Below, one piece after another: positions 23,371 through 34,100 of a DNA stretch of 64,000 bases. The stretch is from Laguncularia racemosa (lineage: Eukaryota > Streptophyta > Magnoliopsida > Myrtales > Combretaceae). Location: positions 6,882,001 through 6,946,000 of the forward strand of contig JBBMOL010000012.1 in assembly GCA_037954665.1 (NCBI GenBank). Direction: 5' to 3'. Each line of letters begins with the position of its first letter. The stretch's first letter is position 1. The position numbers and the translations under genes are program-made. The notes below the pieces were generated by a model. The model was given only the letters and a program-made list of their open reading frames with translations, searched no databases and was not told where the DNA came from.

Positions 23371-24180
23371 AGGTTGACATTTGACTCAACAAAAAAAATA
23401 TTTATCTCTAGCTGAGTCAAGTCAATTTTTTACTGTATCTGAAAATTACAAGCTTGAGCTTAAGTTTAGCTCAAAAGCCTGTTTACATTATCAAACCTAG
23501 ACGAATTCAAGTTGGAGCTTAAATTGAAGCTTGATCATTTTCTCAAAATTATCTACAAAAACTTGCATTAAATACCTTACTTGATTTTTTCAATTCAATT
23601 TTCTAACTTCACAAATATTACAAACAACCCCAAAATAAATTAATTCCCAGTAACTTTAAGGTCTAGAAGAACTTATATAACAAAACATTATCTTGCTCTA
23701 TGTTCAATCTTATAGCTTTATAGATATACTTACCGAAAGTATTTAAAAGCAAACTTACAAGTAAAAAATTAAATGATAATACTATCAATAAACAAACACT
23801 ATCCTTCTACTTATATAAATGAAACTATACCACTAGACCACCAAAATAATTTTTCCCTTTCAAAATACAAAAACTAGTCTAGATCAAGAATTGTGTAACT
23901 ACTTATATGCATAAGTGTTAAATATATATATAAGTAGTGTTAACTACTTATGGATGGTCCAAGCGAGTTGCTGAAACGACGTCGAAACTTTTCTGGAAGG
24001 GATGCATGGCAGCAGTCTCGTCGAAGTTGAAGCGTTTGGTAAATGGGTGAGAAAGTCGATGTTGATTCGACCAAAGTGAAAACAATGTGTCAGCAACGCA
24101 ATTTGAATTACTATTGAAATGAGGTACTACATAATTCTTTAATTCTTTTCCCCTTCTTTGGCCATATAGAATACTACTTA
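23371..24180. other. AT-rich intergenic DNA with one unexplained short frame
   Basis: 23,400-23,560 carries AGCTTGAGCTTAAG-type words seen also near 42.5 and 46.1 kb. A 79-codon - strand frame (23,948-24,187) has a more protein-like composition than most short frames here, but I recognise no family. It sits beside the left border of the plastid insertion. Confidence 0.35.
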
Positions 24181-24836
24181 ATGTCAAATTCCTGTAATAG
24201 TAGTATAAAGGTTCTTTCTCTTTATTATTTGCTTCAGATTAGAAAAATGAAAATAGGTTTAAAGATAAGTTGAATTTAACGTTTTATAATTATTCATAAA
24301 GGTAATTATCATAATTCCATTCAATGTGAAATTGAAAAATCTCTTCTTCTTTTTTTATAGCTATAGAAAAGGTTTTTGGTGGAATCTTTATTATTATTAT
24401 TTGCATTTTCAATTTTAAGAATAATCGATTGTTAGTAGAGTAAGAAGCAAGAGTAGTGGATAGATAGTATTGATAAAAGAAAAAAGAGAACAAGGAATAA
24501 AATATAAATCGAAAGGTTCTTAACACAAGTTTATTATTTTAATATTAGTTTATTAAGAGTTGTATAATGAATCCCTTGATTCGAAATCATGAAATGGGTA
24601 CATATTGCAAATGATTAATTGATTTCATTTTCTATCTCCCTTACTCTTTCTTTTTGTTTATATCGCCTATAATGTAATGATTGATAAATTAATGACTATC
24701 AATTGAACTTCTACTTTCATTTCAATTGGTATTTTTGCTTACCTTCATATATTCCTATTTCAAAACTTGAAACTTAAGAAAGTGCTTTAAAAACACACAT
24801 AGAGAAAGAACATATTTCATTTAGCTCCTTCACCTT

Positions 24837-24932
24837 TATCCTTACTATAACTAGTTATTTCCGTTTTCTACTAGCAGCATAAACAATAACCTCAACTCTA
24901 TTTATTGGTCTAACCAAGATACGACATACTTG
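24837..24932 (+). pseudogene. petL: petL remnant (cytochrome b6f subunit VI)
   Basis: The frame reads LTITSYFRFLLAA, a stop, then TITSTLFIGLTKIR, against the 31-residue single-helix PetL subunit of the cytochrome b6f complex. The start codon is ATC instead of ATG, and a TTA codon has become TAA in the middle. As a nuclear copy without signals it is not expected to be expressed. Confidence 0.85.
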
Positions 24933-25109
24933 AAATTAATTTTATAAACACAACTCCTAAAAAGAAATTCTTTTGAGGTATTCATATATTCTATAGTTCC
25001 TTAACGCATCAATTTCCAATTAATAGTCATTGAGATTCATGGGCCATGCAGATTAATATTTAGGGATAGACATTACCCCTCTTTTTCCCTTTCAAACAAA
25101 TAAATTGAA

Positions 25110-25226
25110 ATGATTGAAGTTTTTCTATTTAGAATTGTCTTAGGTCTAATTCCTATTACTTTAGCCAGATTTTTTTGTAACTGCATATTTACAATATAAA
25201 CGTGGTGATCAATTGGACCTTTTGAT
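25110..25226 (+). pseudogene. petG: petG remnant (cytochrome b6f subunit V)
   Basis: The ATG at 25,110 opens MIEVFLFRIVLGLIPITLA. After a one-base insertion in a T run the next frame continues FVTAYLQYKRGDQLDL. PetG is a 37-residue subunit of the cytochrome b6f complex, and nearly the full length is present. At least one Gly codon has become Arg (GGA to AGA), and a second extra T may lie near the stop. Confidence 0.9.
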
Positions 25227-25348
25227 TAATTAACATTTTTTGTTTGATTGACCTCCTCTCTTCATTCCCAAGAGTTCAAATTCAAATTAATGTTCAATTG
25301 TCCGATATCTAAGTGTAATTTTCAGTTTAATCTAACTAAGATCTGAAT

Positions 25349-25425
25349 CACGCTCTATAGGATTTAAACCTATGACATCGAGTTTTAGAGAACATAATTC
25401 TTATCTCATAAGACTGTAAGGAATA
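25349..25425 (-). pseudogene. trnW-CCA: trnW-CCA remnant (plastid tRNA-Trp)
   Basis: On the - strand the 3' half reads CTCTAAAACTCGATGTCATA and GGTTTAAATCCTATAGAGCG, which is plastid tRNA-Trp with several C to T changes. These include the T loop (TTCAAAT to TTTAAAT), and the anticodon region is altered (CTCCAAA to CTCTAAA). The 5' half is much more eroded. Confidence 0.8.
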
Positions 25426-25467
25426 AGGTTTTTTTTTATAACCCAAATACATCCATATAGAATATGA

Positions 25468-25468
25468 A

Positions 25469-25494
<26 letters not shown>
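25468..25494. repeat. GA microsatellite
   Basis: An uninterrupted (AG)n run of about 27 bp lies between the trnW and trnP remnants, inside the plastid-derived insertion. Plastid spacers at this place do not normally carry a long GA repeat, so it probably grew after transfer to the nucleus. Confidence 0.8.
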
Positions 25495-25499
<5 letters not shown>

Positions 25500-25561
25500 G
25501 CATACCTAAATTTAATCCATTTCAATTGAGTCCTCGTTACTACTTAGAAGAGAAGTATAGG

Positions 25562-25635
25562 TAGCGATGATAGGATTTGAATCTGTGACATTTTGTACCT
25601 AAAACAAACGCATTACCAAGTTGCACTACATCCCT
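25562..25635 (-). pseudogene. trnP-UGG: trnP-UGG remnant (plastid tRNA-Pro)
   Basis: The - strand sequence AGGGATGTAGTGCAACTTGG then GTACAAAATGTCACAGATTC matches plastid tRNA-Pro(UGG) over its full 74 nt. In the anticodon loop TTTTGGG has become TTTTAGG, so the TGG anticodon is lost (TAG). The acceptor stem has a mismatch (CATCGCT where CATCCCT is expected). Confidence 0.9.
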
Positions 25636-26041
25636 TTCAATTGGTCTACAGTGTCATTCATTGTAGAGAATTCCCATCTTGTTTTCCAAATCCTTAGTTT
25701 TTCATTGATATACACAAGTTATCATTCTATTTCTTTTTTTGGTCTCATATATAGCATATAATAATAATACTCATATATAGCATATAATAATAATAGAAGG
25801 CTTATATACATATGTATGAAAACCATCATAAAAAAGAATTAAAAAAATAACCGTGGTTTAGTTTTTAGAATACTCAAATCTTATCTACTGAATCATTGTA
25901 TTGTACATTTCAATTTAAATTTGGAATTTTGTGTACAAATACAAGCAATCCTTAACTTAACTACTTAGATACATCAAGTACTTCGATATACATCTAATCA
26001 TATATGTATTAACAATAAACAATAAAGAAGGAGGATTTGAA

Positions 26042-26157
26042 ATGTGAAATCTAAAAACATATCTTTCCTTAGCATCGGTACTAAGTACTCTATGGTTTGG
26101 GGCTTTAGCTGGTGTATTGATAAAGATTAATCGTTTATATCCAGATGCATTGAGGTA
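26042..26157 (+). pseudogene. psaJ: psaJ remnant (photosystem I subunit IX)
   Basis: ATG, TGA (for the Arg codon CGA), then [20 protein letters not shown] and [15 protein letters not shown]. This is PsaJ, a 42-44 residue photosystem I subunit, with the last few codons lost near 26,157. The ATG is preceded by the plastid-type ribosome-binding site GGAGG. The changes CGA to TGA and GAT to AAT are C-to-T and G-to-A changes. Confidence 0.92.
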
Positions 26158-26633
26158 TTGACATGTGAAGGGGTGAAGAAGATTAGATATAGATCAAAAG
26201 ATCTACCTTTTCTTTTTTTATATAAAAATAGAATTTGTAATTATCAGTAGAATAAAAGAAATGAGGAAAGAGAAATAAAAAAGTAGATTCAACTTCGGCA
26301 AAATTCAATTCATCCTCCAATATTATTATTTATAAATAGAAATAATATATTCTATTGAGATTGGAACTAGAAATGTGTTTAGGAATCTAATCTAGGACAA
26401 GAATATCATACAAGATATTTCAATGAAATAGTATGGTATACTTCAAATTGAATTCTATTCAAAATAGAATGAAATTAAATATAGTTAAAAATTATTTTAA
26501 TATTACTTACTAAATTGTGTATTGTGTTGTGATTGTAACGAAATCTTTCATAATTTTAAGTTAGCAGCTTTTATTGTTTTTTCACTTCAATCGGAAAATA
26601 GAGGAGTTCATTGAATCAAAAACTTAGAGGTTC

Positions 26634-26820
26634 ATGGCTAAGGGTAAAGATGTCCGAGCAAGGATCATTTTAGAATGTACTAATTGTAGTTGAAATGCTC
26701 TTAATAAGGAGTCGACAGGGACTTCCAAATATATTACGCAAAATAATCCACACAATACATTCACCCTGACGCTATTGAAGTGAACTGCCAACTTTGCCTA
26801 TACCCTATTAGAACCAGTCG
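26634..26820 (+). pseudogene. rpl33: rpl33 remnant (plastid ribosomal protein L33)
   Basis: The frame reads MAKGKDVRARIILECTNC, a stop, then NALNKESTGTSKYITQNNPH and NTFT, clearly the N-terminal two thirds of plastid ribosomal protein L33. Beyond that a frame change gives EVNCQLCLYPI, matching the second zinc-ligand region in degraded form. A stop and frameshifts make it a pseudogene. It marks the right end of the plastid insertion. Confidence 0.9.
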
Positions 26821-26830
26821 ACCAAATAAT

Positions 26831-27644
26831 CAAACCCCAATTCTCTATTGAGCCTTCTTCTCAAGTGACGCTCCCTTGAGCTGCTTTTGGATTCGATGCA
26901 AGATCAAGAAAACTGGAGCAAAATGGTCAGATGGTCACGAACGTAACTATTATCTTTATAACTGAAAAAGGAATATGATTTTCGCTCTTGTATTTCCACT
27001 GCTCTAATTTTCCTTTAGTACATTAGGATCCCTATAGCATCAATGCATCATGTCTCCATGACTCTCTGGCTTCGCACCAGCCGTATGTAAAATTGTAAAG
27101 CATTAATCTAAACTGGGATCGATGATACAGACAAATGGACCTAACCATCCATCCACATATTCATATTATCCTGGAAAAATGTTATCAGCATACAAAGGGA
27201 ACAGTCCCCTTCAGTTGATCATATCTTCTTATCTTCCGTCTGAAGATTTCTCAACTACCTCTGGAGCTGCTTCCTCAGGAAGGATTCACCGCCATCTTGC
27301 AGCCAATAGCTGATTTTCCAATGGAGCAAGCTTAACATGTCTCACAATTCCATGAAAGCCATGTTAGCCCTGAGGACAGTGATGCTTCAAAAGAGAATTG
27401 AGAGGGCATTTTTCTGCTGCCTCCAGCGATTCTTCACAAGTTTACATTCAATGCGAGTGCAGATGTATAAAAATACGAAGGCAGCTGGGCTACATAATAG
27501 TACAATCATGCAGAGGTACAGGACACCTCTTTATCCCACAAAGCAATGTATCCTAAAAGCACGTTGCAACTCGTGAAAGAATCAGGATATCAGATACTCA
27601 CTCCGTAACATAACAAAGACCAAAAATTGGCTCTGATTTTCCAA
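26831..27644 (-). other. FIP1 gene 3' flank and probable 3' UTR
   Basis: Downstream of the FIP1 stop codon (- strand) the DNA is of mixed composition, with no competing gene. Frames at 27,122-27,576 on the + strand have no recognisable content. The 3' UTR probably covers several hundred bases from 27,644 downward. I cannot place the cleavage site. Confidence 0.45.
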
Positions 27645-28145
27645 TTAATCATTGATCCACCTCCTCTTCCGAGCCGGTCTCTCATGTTTGATCTCAGTAT
27701 CCACAGACGGCTCAGCCTTTGCAGAAGGTAGTGCTTCGTTCTCTGTCTTTTTTATTGCTAAGGCTTCTTTCTCACTGGGCATTGGAAGTTTGAACCGCTC
27801 ACTTCGTTTTTTTAACTTCTCAACTGTATCTAAGTGTTGATTATCCACTGTTTTCATTTCAACATCATTCTTCATCTCCACATCACCTCCAGCCTTCCCT
27901 TCAAGATCACCCTTCACAGCTTCAACTGCTCCATTAGATTCATCTGGAAGTTTGCCTGCCTCTATTGACACAACACTGCCATTCCTTCCAACCTCCTTAT
28001 ATTTTAAAGATGATGAATCGCTTTGCATATTATAATCCCTCTCCTTATGGCTTGTCCACCGTTCCAACTTCGAGCGTCCTCTTCTGGCGTCTGACTGTTC
28101 ATCATCTGAGGAAGCATCTTCATTTTGTTTTCTTGTGGATTGATT
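27645..28145 (-). CDS. FIPS5: FIP1 exon 9 (residues 1187-1352)
   Basis: Starts after ACATTGCAG| with [20 protein letters not shown] and ends [12 protein letters not shown] plus TAA. It contains [16 protein letters not shown] and [20 protein letters not shown], the most conserved C-terminal block of plant FIP1[V]. Confidence 0.93.
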   Translation of the reverse strand, partial: NQSTRKQNEDASSDDEQSDARRGRSKLERWTSHKERDYNMQSDSSSLKYKEVGRNGSVVSIEAGKLPDESNGAVEAVKGDLEGKAGGDVEMKNDVEMKTVDNQHLDTVEKLKKRSERFKLPMPSEKEALAIKKTENEALPSAKAEPSVDTEIKHERPARKRRWIND

Positions 28146-31100
28146 CTGCAATGTTAGAGGAATGACATTATCTTCTATTCTGTACCTCCTGTGTCCATAT
28201 TAAACCATCAAAAATCTACATGCACAGGAGCAAACGTAGCATGTACAACAGCCACAAGCATAAACATAATATGAATGCATGTGGGTGTCTCGGCATATGG
28301 AGAAATAGTCTCCTACATTATCAAGCTCAACAGGAACTGAAGTATATTGTACATCTTGTTGAAAAAAACCTTATCATGCATATAAAATCCAGAAAAGGTA
28401 TTTTCAAAATTGCAATTCTGAGAGTTTGACAAACCATTAGAAATGGAAGCACAACAGCCATTCCACCTCTAATCAAAATTATGGTTGCACAAATTCTATG
28501 CCAACATGTACATTCAATTTAGGCTCCTAAGGCTATAAGACATACCATAATATAATATCTTTCTATTTGTTTCCACTGTTTTCGCCCCATTTTTAGCTGT
28601 GAGAAGAAAATGTGTGTGCCTATACTCTCTGGAAGAGTTGCATTATAGATTTACACCTCTTTTTATTATAAAATAACCAAAATACAATTGCACACAGTTA
28701 CCCCCACATTGTTTATGATGTGGAGAGACAGATGCATGAGGATATAGCCAAAATGATTCCTGGACCCTGGTGCAGCCAGTTTCAGAGCACCACAGATCTA
28801 TAATTAAGTTGTATACTTTTCTTTTCTTTTTTTTTGCATTCTTATTTTGCTTTTTATATTATTTAACTAAATAGTTAATGTTCCTCTACTATGTTTCTAG
28901 AACTAATAATATCTAATATTTTATTATTATTTTCATCCAAAAAATAATTTTATTATCTGAAAATAAGACCACATTTTAACACTAGTTCTAAAATTAAAAG
29001 AGATTGGAAAGTACTAACATACTAGCTTTTATGAGCATACAACATTTCTGATTCCATCAAAAATAATAATGGTAGTAATATGAGAATACATTAAATGGTG
29101 CAATCAAAACTATAAATAGCACTGTGTCATTGAAGTAAATTGTTTTATCATATACATCAATTATTTTACGCATTTATACATTTGTCTAATTCAATAAAAT
29201 TATATGATATTTTGTTCTAATAAAACTATGTGACTACTGTATATGATGATCAGATAGTACAATAATCTGCAAATAAAATTGATGTCAATCATTTCTATTA
29301 ACCGGATTCAATATATGAATGTATTGCTAATTTATGTACTACAGATTCAGATTACATTTTCATATTATCTTCCATGATTAAAACTTAAACAAATAAGAGA
29401 TTAATGTTGGTCAAATATTATTATTAGGGTCTCAGCATGCCCCAGCAAACTTTGTCAAAGGGCCTAAAGAGTAATTTTCTAAAATTTTCAAAATCAATGA
29501 TTAAAAAGTTAAGTGTAGGAATGAAAAGATGAGAAGTATTTTTTATTATCCTCTTATCAAATGCCCCAGGCTACCTGTCAACATGTTCTTTATTACTCCT
29601 ACTCATCATTATTATCATCTATGTTTATTAGGACTAATCTTGTATTTGATAAAGACAATTCCTTGTGTAAAGTAAAACAAACAAAAAGATGTAAATTCAA
29701 CTTTCATTAAGAATGTTGCTTGCCTTATCACATGTAGCATTATAATTTCTCTGCAAAAAGCTTATTCTCATTAATACATTGGGCCCTGGATCCGGCCAGA
29801 GTGGACTTGGTACACACTTAATATTAACTATATTGGAATATGAAGAGAAGTTTCCCCTGCCCTATTCACTAGAGTAGAGTCCAATTACAGTATTCTGGAA
29901 GTACAGCAGCAGGCTTTTCTTCTTTGTTCTTTTTGCTAAGGAAGAGATGCTGAAAAGCAATTTATATTATGCCTTATGTAAAGTGCTGGAAGTAGCAAGT
30001 AGAATGGTCTATCAAGGAATCCTCCTTGTTCTTATTTTATACTTGTCTTTGACTAGTTCTTGGCAGTCACATTCAGACCACAACATAATAGCATCTCTTC
30101 ATCTTTTCTTTTCTCATTCACTATCTATTTTGTTACTTGAACAGAATTTCCACCAAAAAGAATCAATTAATTTAAAAGGAACTAAGCAGAATTTCCCCCC
30201 AAGAAGAATCAATTTATTGAGAAGGAGCTGACAAGTTACCACAAACTCACAATGTACAACTTTTATAAACAATTATATGTAAGATATATAATTAACTCAT
30301 CTTCCCTTAGGCAATCTTGCTTCATATTATCTAGATAAAAATCTATACTGCATACCGTATAATTGACACGATCAACTTTGTCATCTTTATTTCTCTTCGA
30401 GGCAGTCAAGGCATCTTCATCACCACCCTCTGGCTCCTTCCTCTTCTTCATACTCTCCTTGTGTTTTTTCTCACGTGACCTTTGGTTATCGGAAACACTA
30501 AGAGAATGATCATTCCGGCTGCCAGACCTATCCTGACGAGGTCTTCTCTCATCATAATTACTGCGTGCATGAACATCTTCACGTCCTCCAAGCTGTGATG
30601 AACTTTCATCCTCAGGGCGTTCTCTTCTCTTTGGTTGTTCACCATGCCTTGATGTATCCTTGTAGATGTATTCTCTGTCAGGAACTTTGTAATCATCTCG
30701 TGCCCTGGCATGACCAACCCACACTTTATCCTCTGCTCCAGGACCACCTCTTGCCACACTTTGTCCTCCCTTTTCTCTCCTTGAAAGATTTTCATCATGA
30801 GGTTGTTTTTGTTTATGCCACTCATCTCTGCTCCTCTGCCTCTCCCTTCTCTCTCTGTGGGACAAAATCTGATCCCTATGTTTGGCAGAATGGCGGTCGT
30901 CATTATCATCTCTACCTCTAGGTTGGTCCTCTCTCTTCCGGTAGTCCATAACTTCATCTCTCTCTCTCTTTCGATGACTGGTGCTTTCTCTATTCATATG
31001 GGGGACTTCTTCTCTGTCAGCATGATCACGTCTCAAATATTCATCCTCTTTGCGTCTCTTGCTATAGTAGTCATCTGGATTTTCATACCTAGTCTTCAAA

Positions 31101-34100
31101 TAATCATCTCTTTCCCTTGGTCGAGAATCTACATCCTTGTCATACTTAACTTTGTAGATTCCATTATCCATATGTTTTCTCGAATGACTAAAGGGATATT
31201 CTCCTCTGTCACTCCTCTCACTATCTTGGCCTTTGTACCTGTGCCTAGATGAAGTATCATCACTGTGGTCCATCTTCCTTGCATCTTCTGGTCTAACCCT
31301 TCTGTCATGAGTGTCATCATCCCTCCTCTGCCAAGATGCATCATAATCTTTTCCTTTTCGCCGTTCAAGTCCTTTAGATTTCATCTGCAAGCTGTCAGCT
31401 GGGCCATGATCCCAATCCCTATGAAAATCATCCCTCCCTTTCACCAAGAGACGATTCCTTTCCATTTCTTGCCTTGTGTTGCGATCTTTTCTGCGGTAAT
31501 CCTGCACATCGTCAAGATGCCTCTTACTACTAGTTCCCACACGTGCAGAACGTGTGGCTTGAATAACTTCCTCTCCAATACCATCATGATACTTCTGATA
31601 ATCCCTGCTGCTCCCTGACCGCGCTTTGCTATTTTCACTGGATCTAGCAGCCCTCAATTCCTCCCCATCATCAAATTCAGAAGGCAAAGATGACTCATCA
31701 CGAGAACTTATTTTTTGCTTTCCTAGATGATGATGCAAGCTATCATCCTTGCTGGTTTCACCAGCGGTTCCTGAATCCAAGGCCCTTTCTTCCTTTTCCT
31801 TCTCACAGCTACCATCAGCAGGCATGGACAGTGGACTTTTATGTTCCATACTTGACTGTGGGGTAGACATTTTTTCATTGATGCTCCCAACTGATCTTTC
31901 TCTATCTCTCTGATCATCATAAACTTTCTTACTGTCTGTACTATGAGTTGGAGACAAATAGGGGGAGCTGTCAGATTGTCTGCCCTGTGCATGCCTGAGT
32001 TCATATTGAAAAAATATTTTCAGAAAACTTTGTGATGCCAAGTGGAAAAATTATCTAGTCAAAATAAATTGCCCTCTGCAAGAAAACCATGTTCAATCAA
32101 TCAGAGCATAAAACTTTTCTAATCCTTAGTATGATCCATTTGTCGCATAAGAATTCACAGTTTCTAGGAAGTAAAACAAAAAAGATTTTCTTGGAAGAAA
32201 ACATGAAAGATCATTGTTTCTGGTAGTTAATACCAAAAATCATCATGATTGCCACAGCCACGCTTTAAAAACATTGCACAATTATGCTGCAATAAGTGTC
32301 AGAGAGAGCATATATCCAAGTTACCGTACCAATCCTTTTACTAAAATGCTCCTGACACATGTCCCTGTTACATGCACAAATGGAAATGCACTTTTTTCTA
32401 CTTAAAGGGCAATCTAGTAAATACAGGACTGATAATGCAACAAACCTATTTCCTGAGAATTTGGCACAGGCAAGAAATGCCTTGCTTGCTGGTGCTATAT
32501 TCATGGGATGAAAATTCTTTATCCCAAAAACCCAATTTCTGACAAAGTTACCTATAATTAGAATGGCCATGTCTCCTAAGTTTCACAGTCCATCGCCAAT
32601 TTTCTTTTCAGCATAGTCCCATCTACGATACCAAGACAACTTATTCGGCATAAAATTTGAAATTTCTTTCCTTATTAACTTAGTTTGATCTGTAAATCTA
32701 GTCAAATAAATGTGTGACAAGGTACATGCAAAGTTTAGAAAACGACAATAAACAATAAACTGAAATTAGAACTCAATGTGTCCATGAGTTTGAACCCACA
32801 TAAACCATCCATTCAATTCAATAAGTGTATTATTGACGCATTAAGTACAAGTTTGTTTTGAAGATATGGACAAAGATTATTTTTTACCTCTCCTTCTCAG
32901 GATCTATATTGTGAGAATGTGGAACTGATGCATCGGGAGAAAATCGTGAAATTTCATCTTCTTTTGTAATGTCATCACTGGAATTTACAGGACTTCCTCC
33001 AGTCAGTTCCTCCTTTTGGCCACTATAGGTCTTTGGAAAACCATCAGAATATTCTGCATCCTCCCGTGTAATGCCTTCCTGATCTCTTCTAAGATCAGCA
33101 CTGGGGCCATCATCGTCTGCTTGCTCTGGCATACCGTGTTCCATAGATGAAACATCATCTACAGCGTCTTGGCAGATAATCTGATGATCCAAGTAATTAA
33201 AAACTAGTGAATTTGAAGCTATTAGTCAGTAAAAAGAACCATTGATGGAAAGTTCATCAGTTTACCTCAATAACTGCATCTGAATCACGAATACGAGGTG
33301 GCCGGGAATCAATTGATGGAAGACGCTCACCATGACCAGTTTCAACTTGAATGGGCCGACCCATTGGCTGGAAGCAACATAGACCAAAGAAAGGTAAATA
33401 AACTTTTAAAAAAATGCAGCCACTCGATGCTCAAAGCTATTATTTGGGGGTTGACAGTGGCGTTGAAGGGGTTCCAAAGGAGGCTGTTGAAAGATGTCAA
33501 TTACCTGGGGTTAGTAGAAACTCTTTAAGACGAAACACATCTAGTTTCTGATAGGCCCAATTATAAGGTCCTCTTAAGTGGAAATTGAAGCAATTAACAT
33601 AAGGTAGCATGATGCTGTGACTACAAAATTAAGAGTGGGGGGCATATTCTTGATACTGACTGTTTAGATAACACATTGACAAGCCAAAGAAAGACCGGAG
33701 AAGGAATAGATAGGTTGCATGGCCATACCAATGGAGCTCGCACACGAACAGGTGCTTTATTGTCAATTTGTCCAGCATCTGATTTTCCAATATTTGAATT
33801 CTCAGTTGGATTCTCATGGAGGCCTGTTGCTGCTGCTAATTCAGGAGGCATATCTGGATCGAACTCCTGACATAAAATGAGAAAAGAAAAAATCTAACAT
33901 GTCCCTTCAGATCATATAGAAATGCTAGTCCATTTAGAACCACCACACAGAAAAAGATACAAACACAAATGATTTAGTGGAGACGAACTTCAATGCAAGT
34001 AAGGCAGAGTAAAGATGTATGCATGCTTCGATGCAAGCACCTCATACCTGGCCTGTTCGTCCACTCTCATAGACACGAATTTTACTCTGCATAGTTCCCT

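Larger units (their letters stand above)
24200..26830 (+). other. Nuclear plastid DNA insertion (NUPT): petL-petG-trnW-trnP-psaJ-rpl33
   Basis: Remnants of six plastid genes occur in the order and relative orientation of the large single-copy region of most angiosperm plastomes: petL(+), petG(+), trnW-CCA(-), trnP-UGG(-), psaJ(+), rpl33(+). Spacers also look plastid-like, for example the GGAGG ribosome-binding site 9 bases before psaJ. Every gene has stops, frameshifts or lost start codons, and most changes I can read are C to T or G to A. This fits an old, inactive nuclear copy. The borders (about 24.2 and 26.83 kb) are estimates, because flanking spacer is hard to tell from AT-rich nuclear DNA. 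Confidence 0.9.

Noticed and set aside
25349..25635. trnW and trnP as active nuclear tRNA genes
   Set aside because: Both lie in a decayed plastid fragment in plastid order, with altered anticodon loops or stems and no sign of selection.
30448..31638. Large frames (up to 169 codons) opposite and beside the FIP1 charged exon
   Set aside because: They are shadows of the true FIP1 exon 8 reading frame, produced by its AGA/GAT-rich codons.
31995..32041. ATG at 32,041 as the start of a separate RD-rich protein
   Set aside because: The 15 codons before CAG|GCATGC are intron sequence. The phase-matched acceptor at 31,994 joins this frame to exon 7, and the homologue continues across it.
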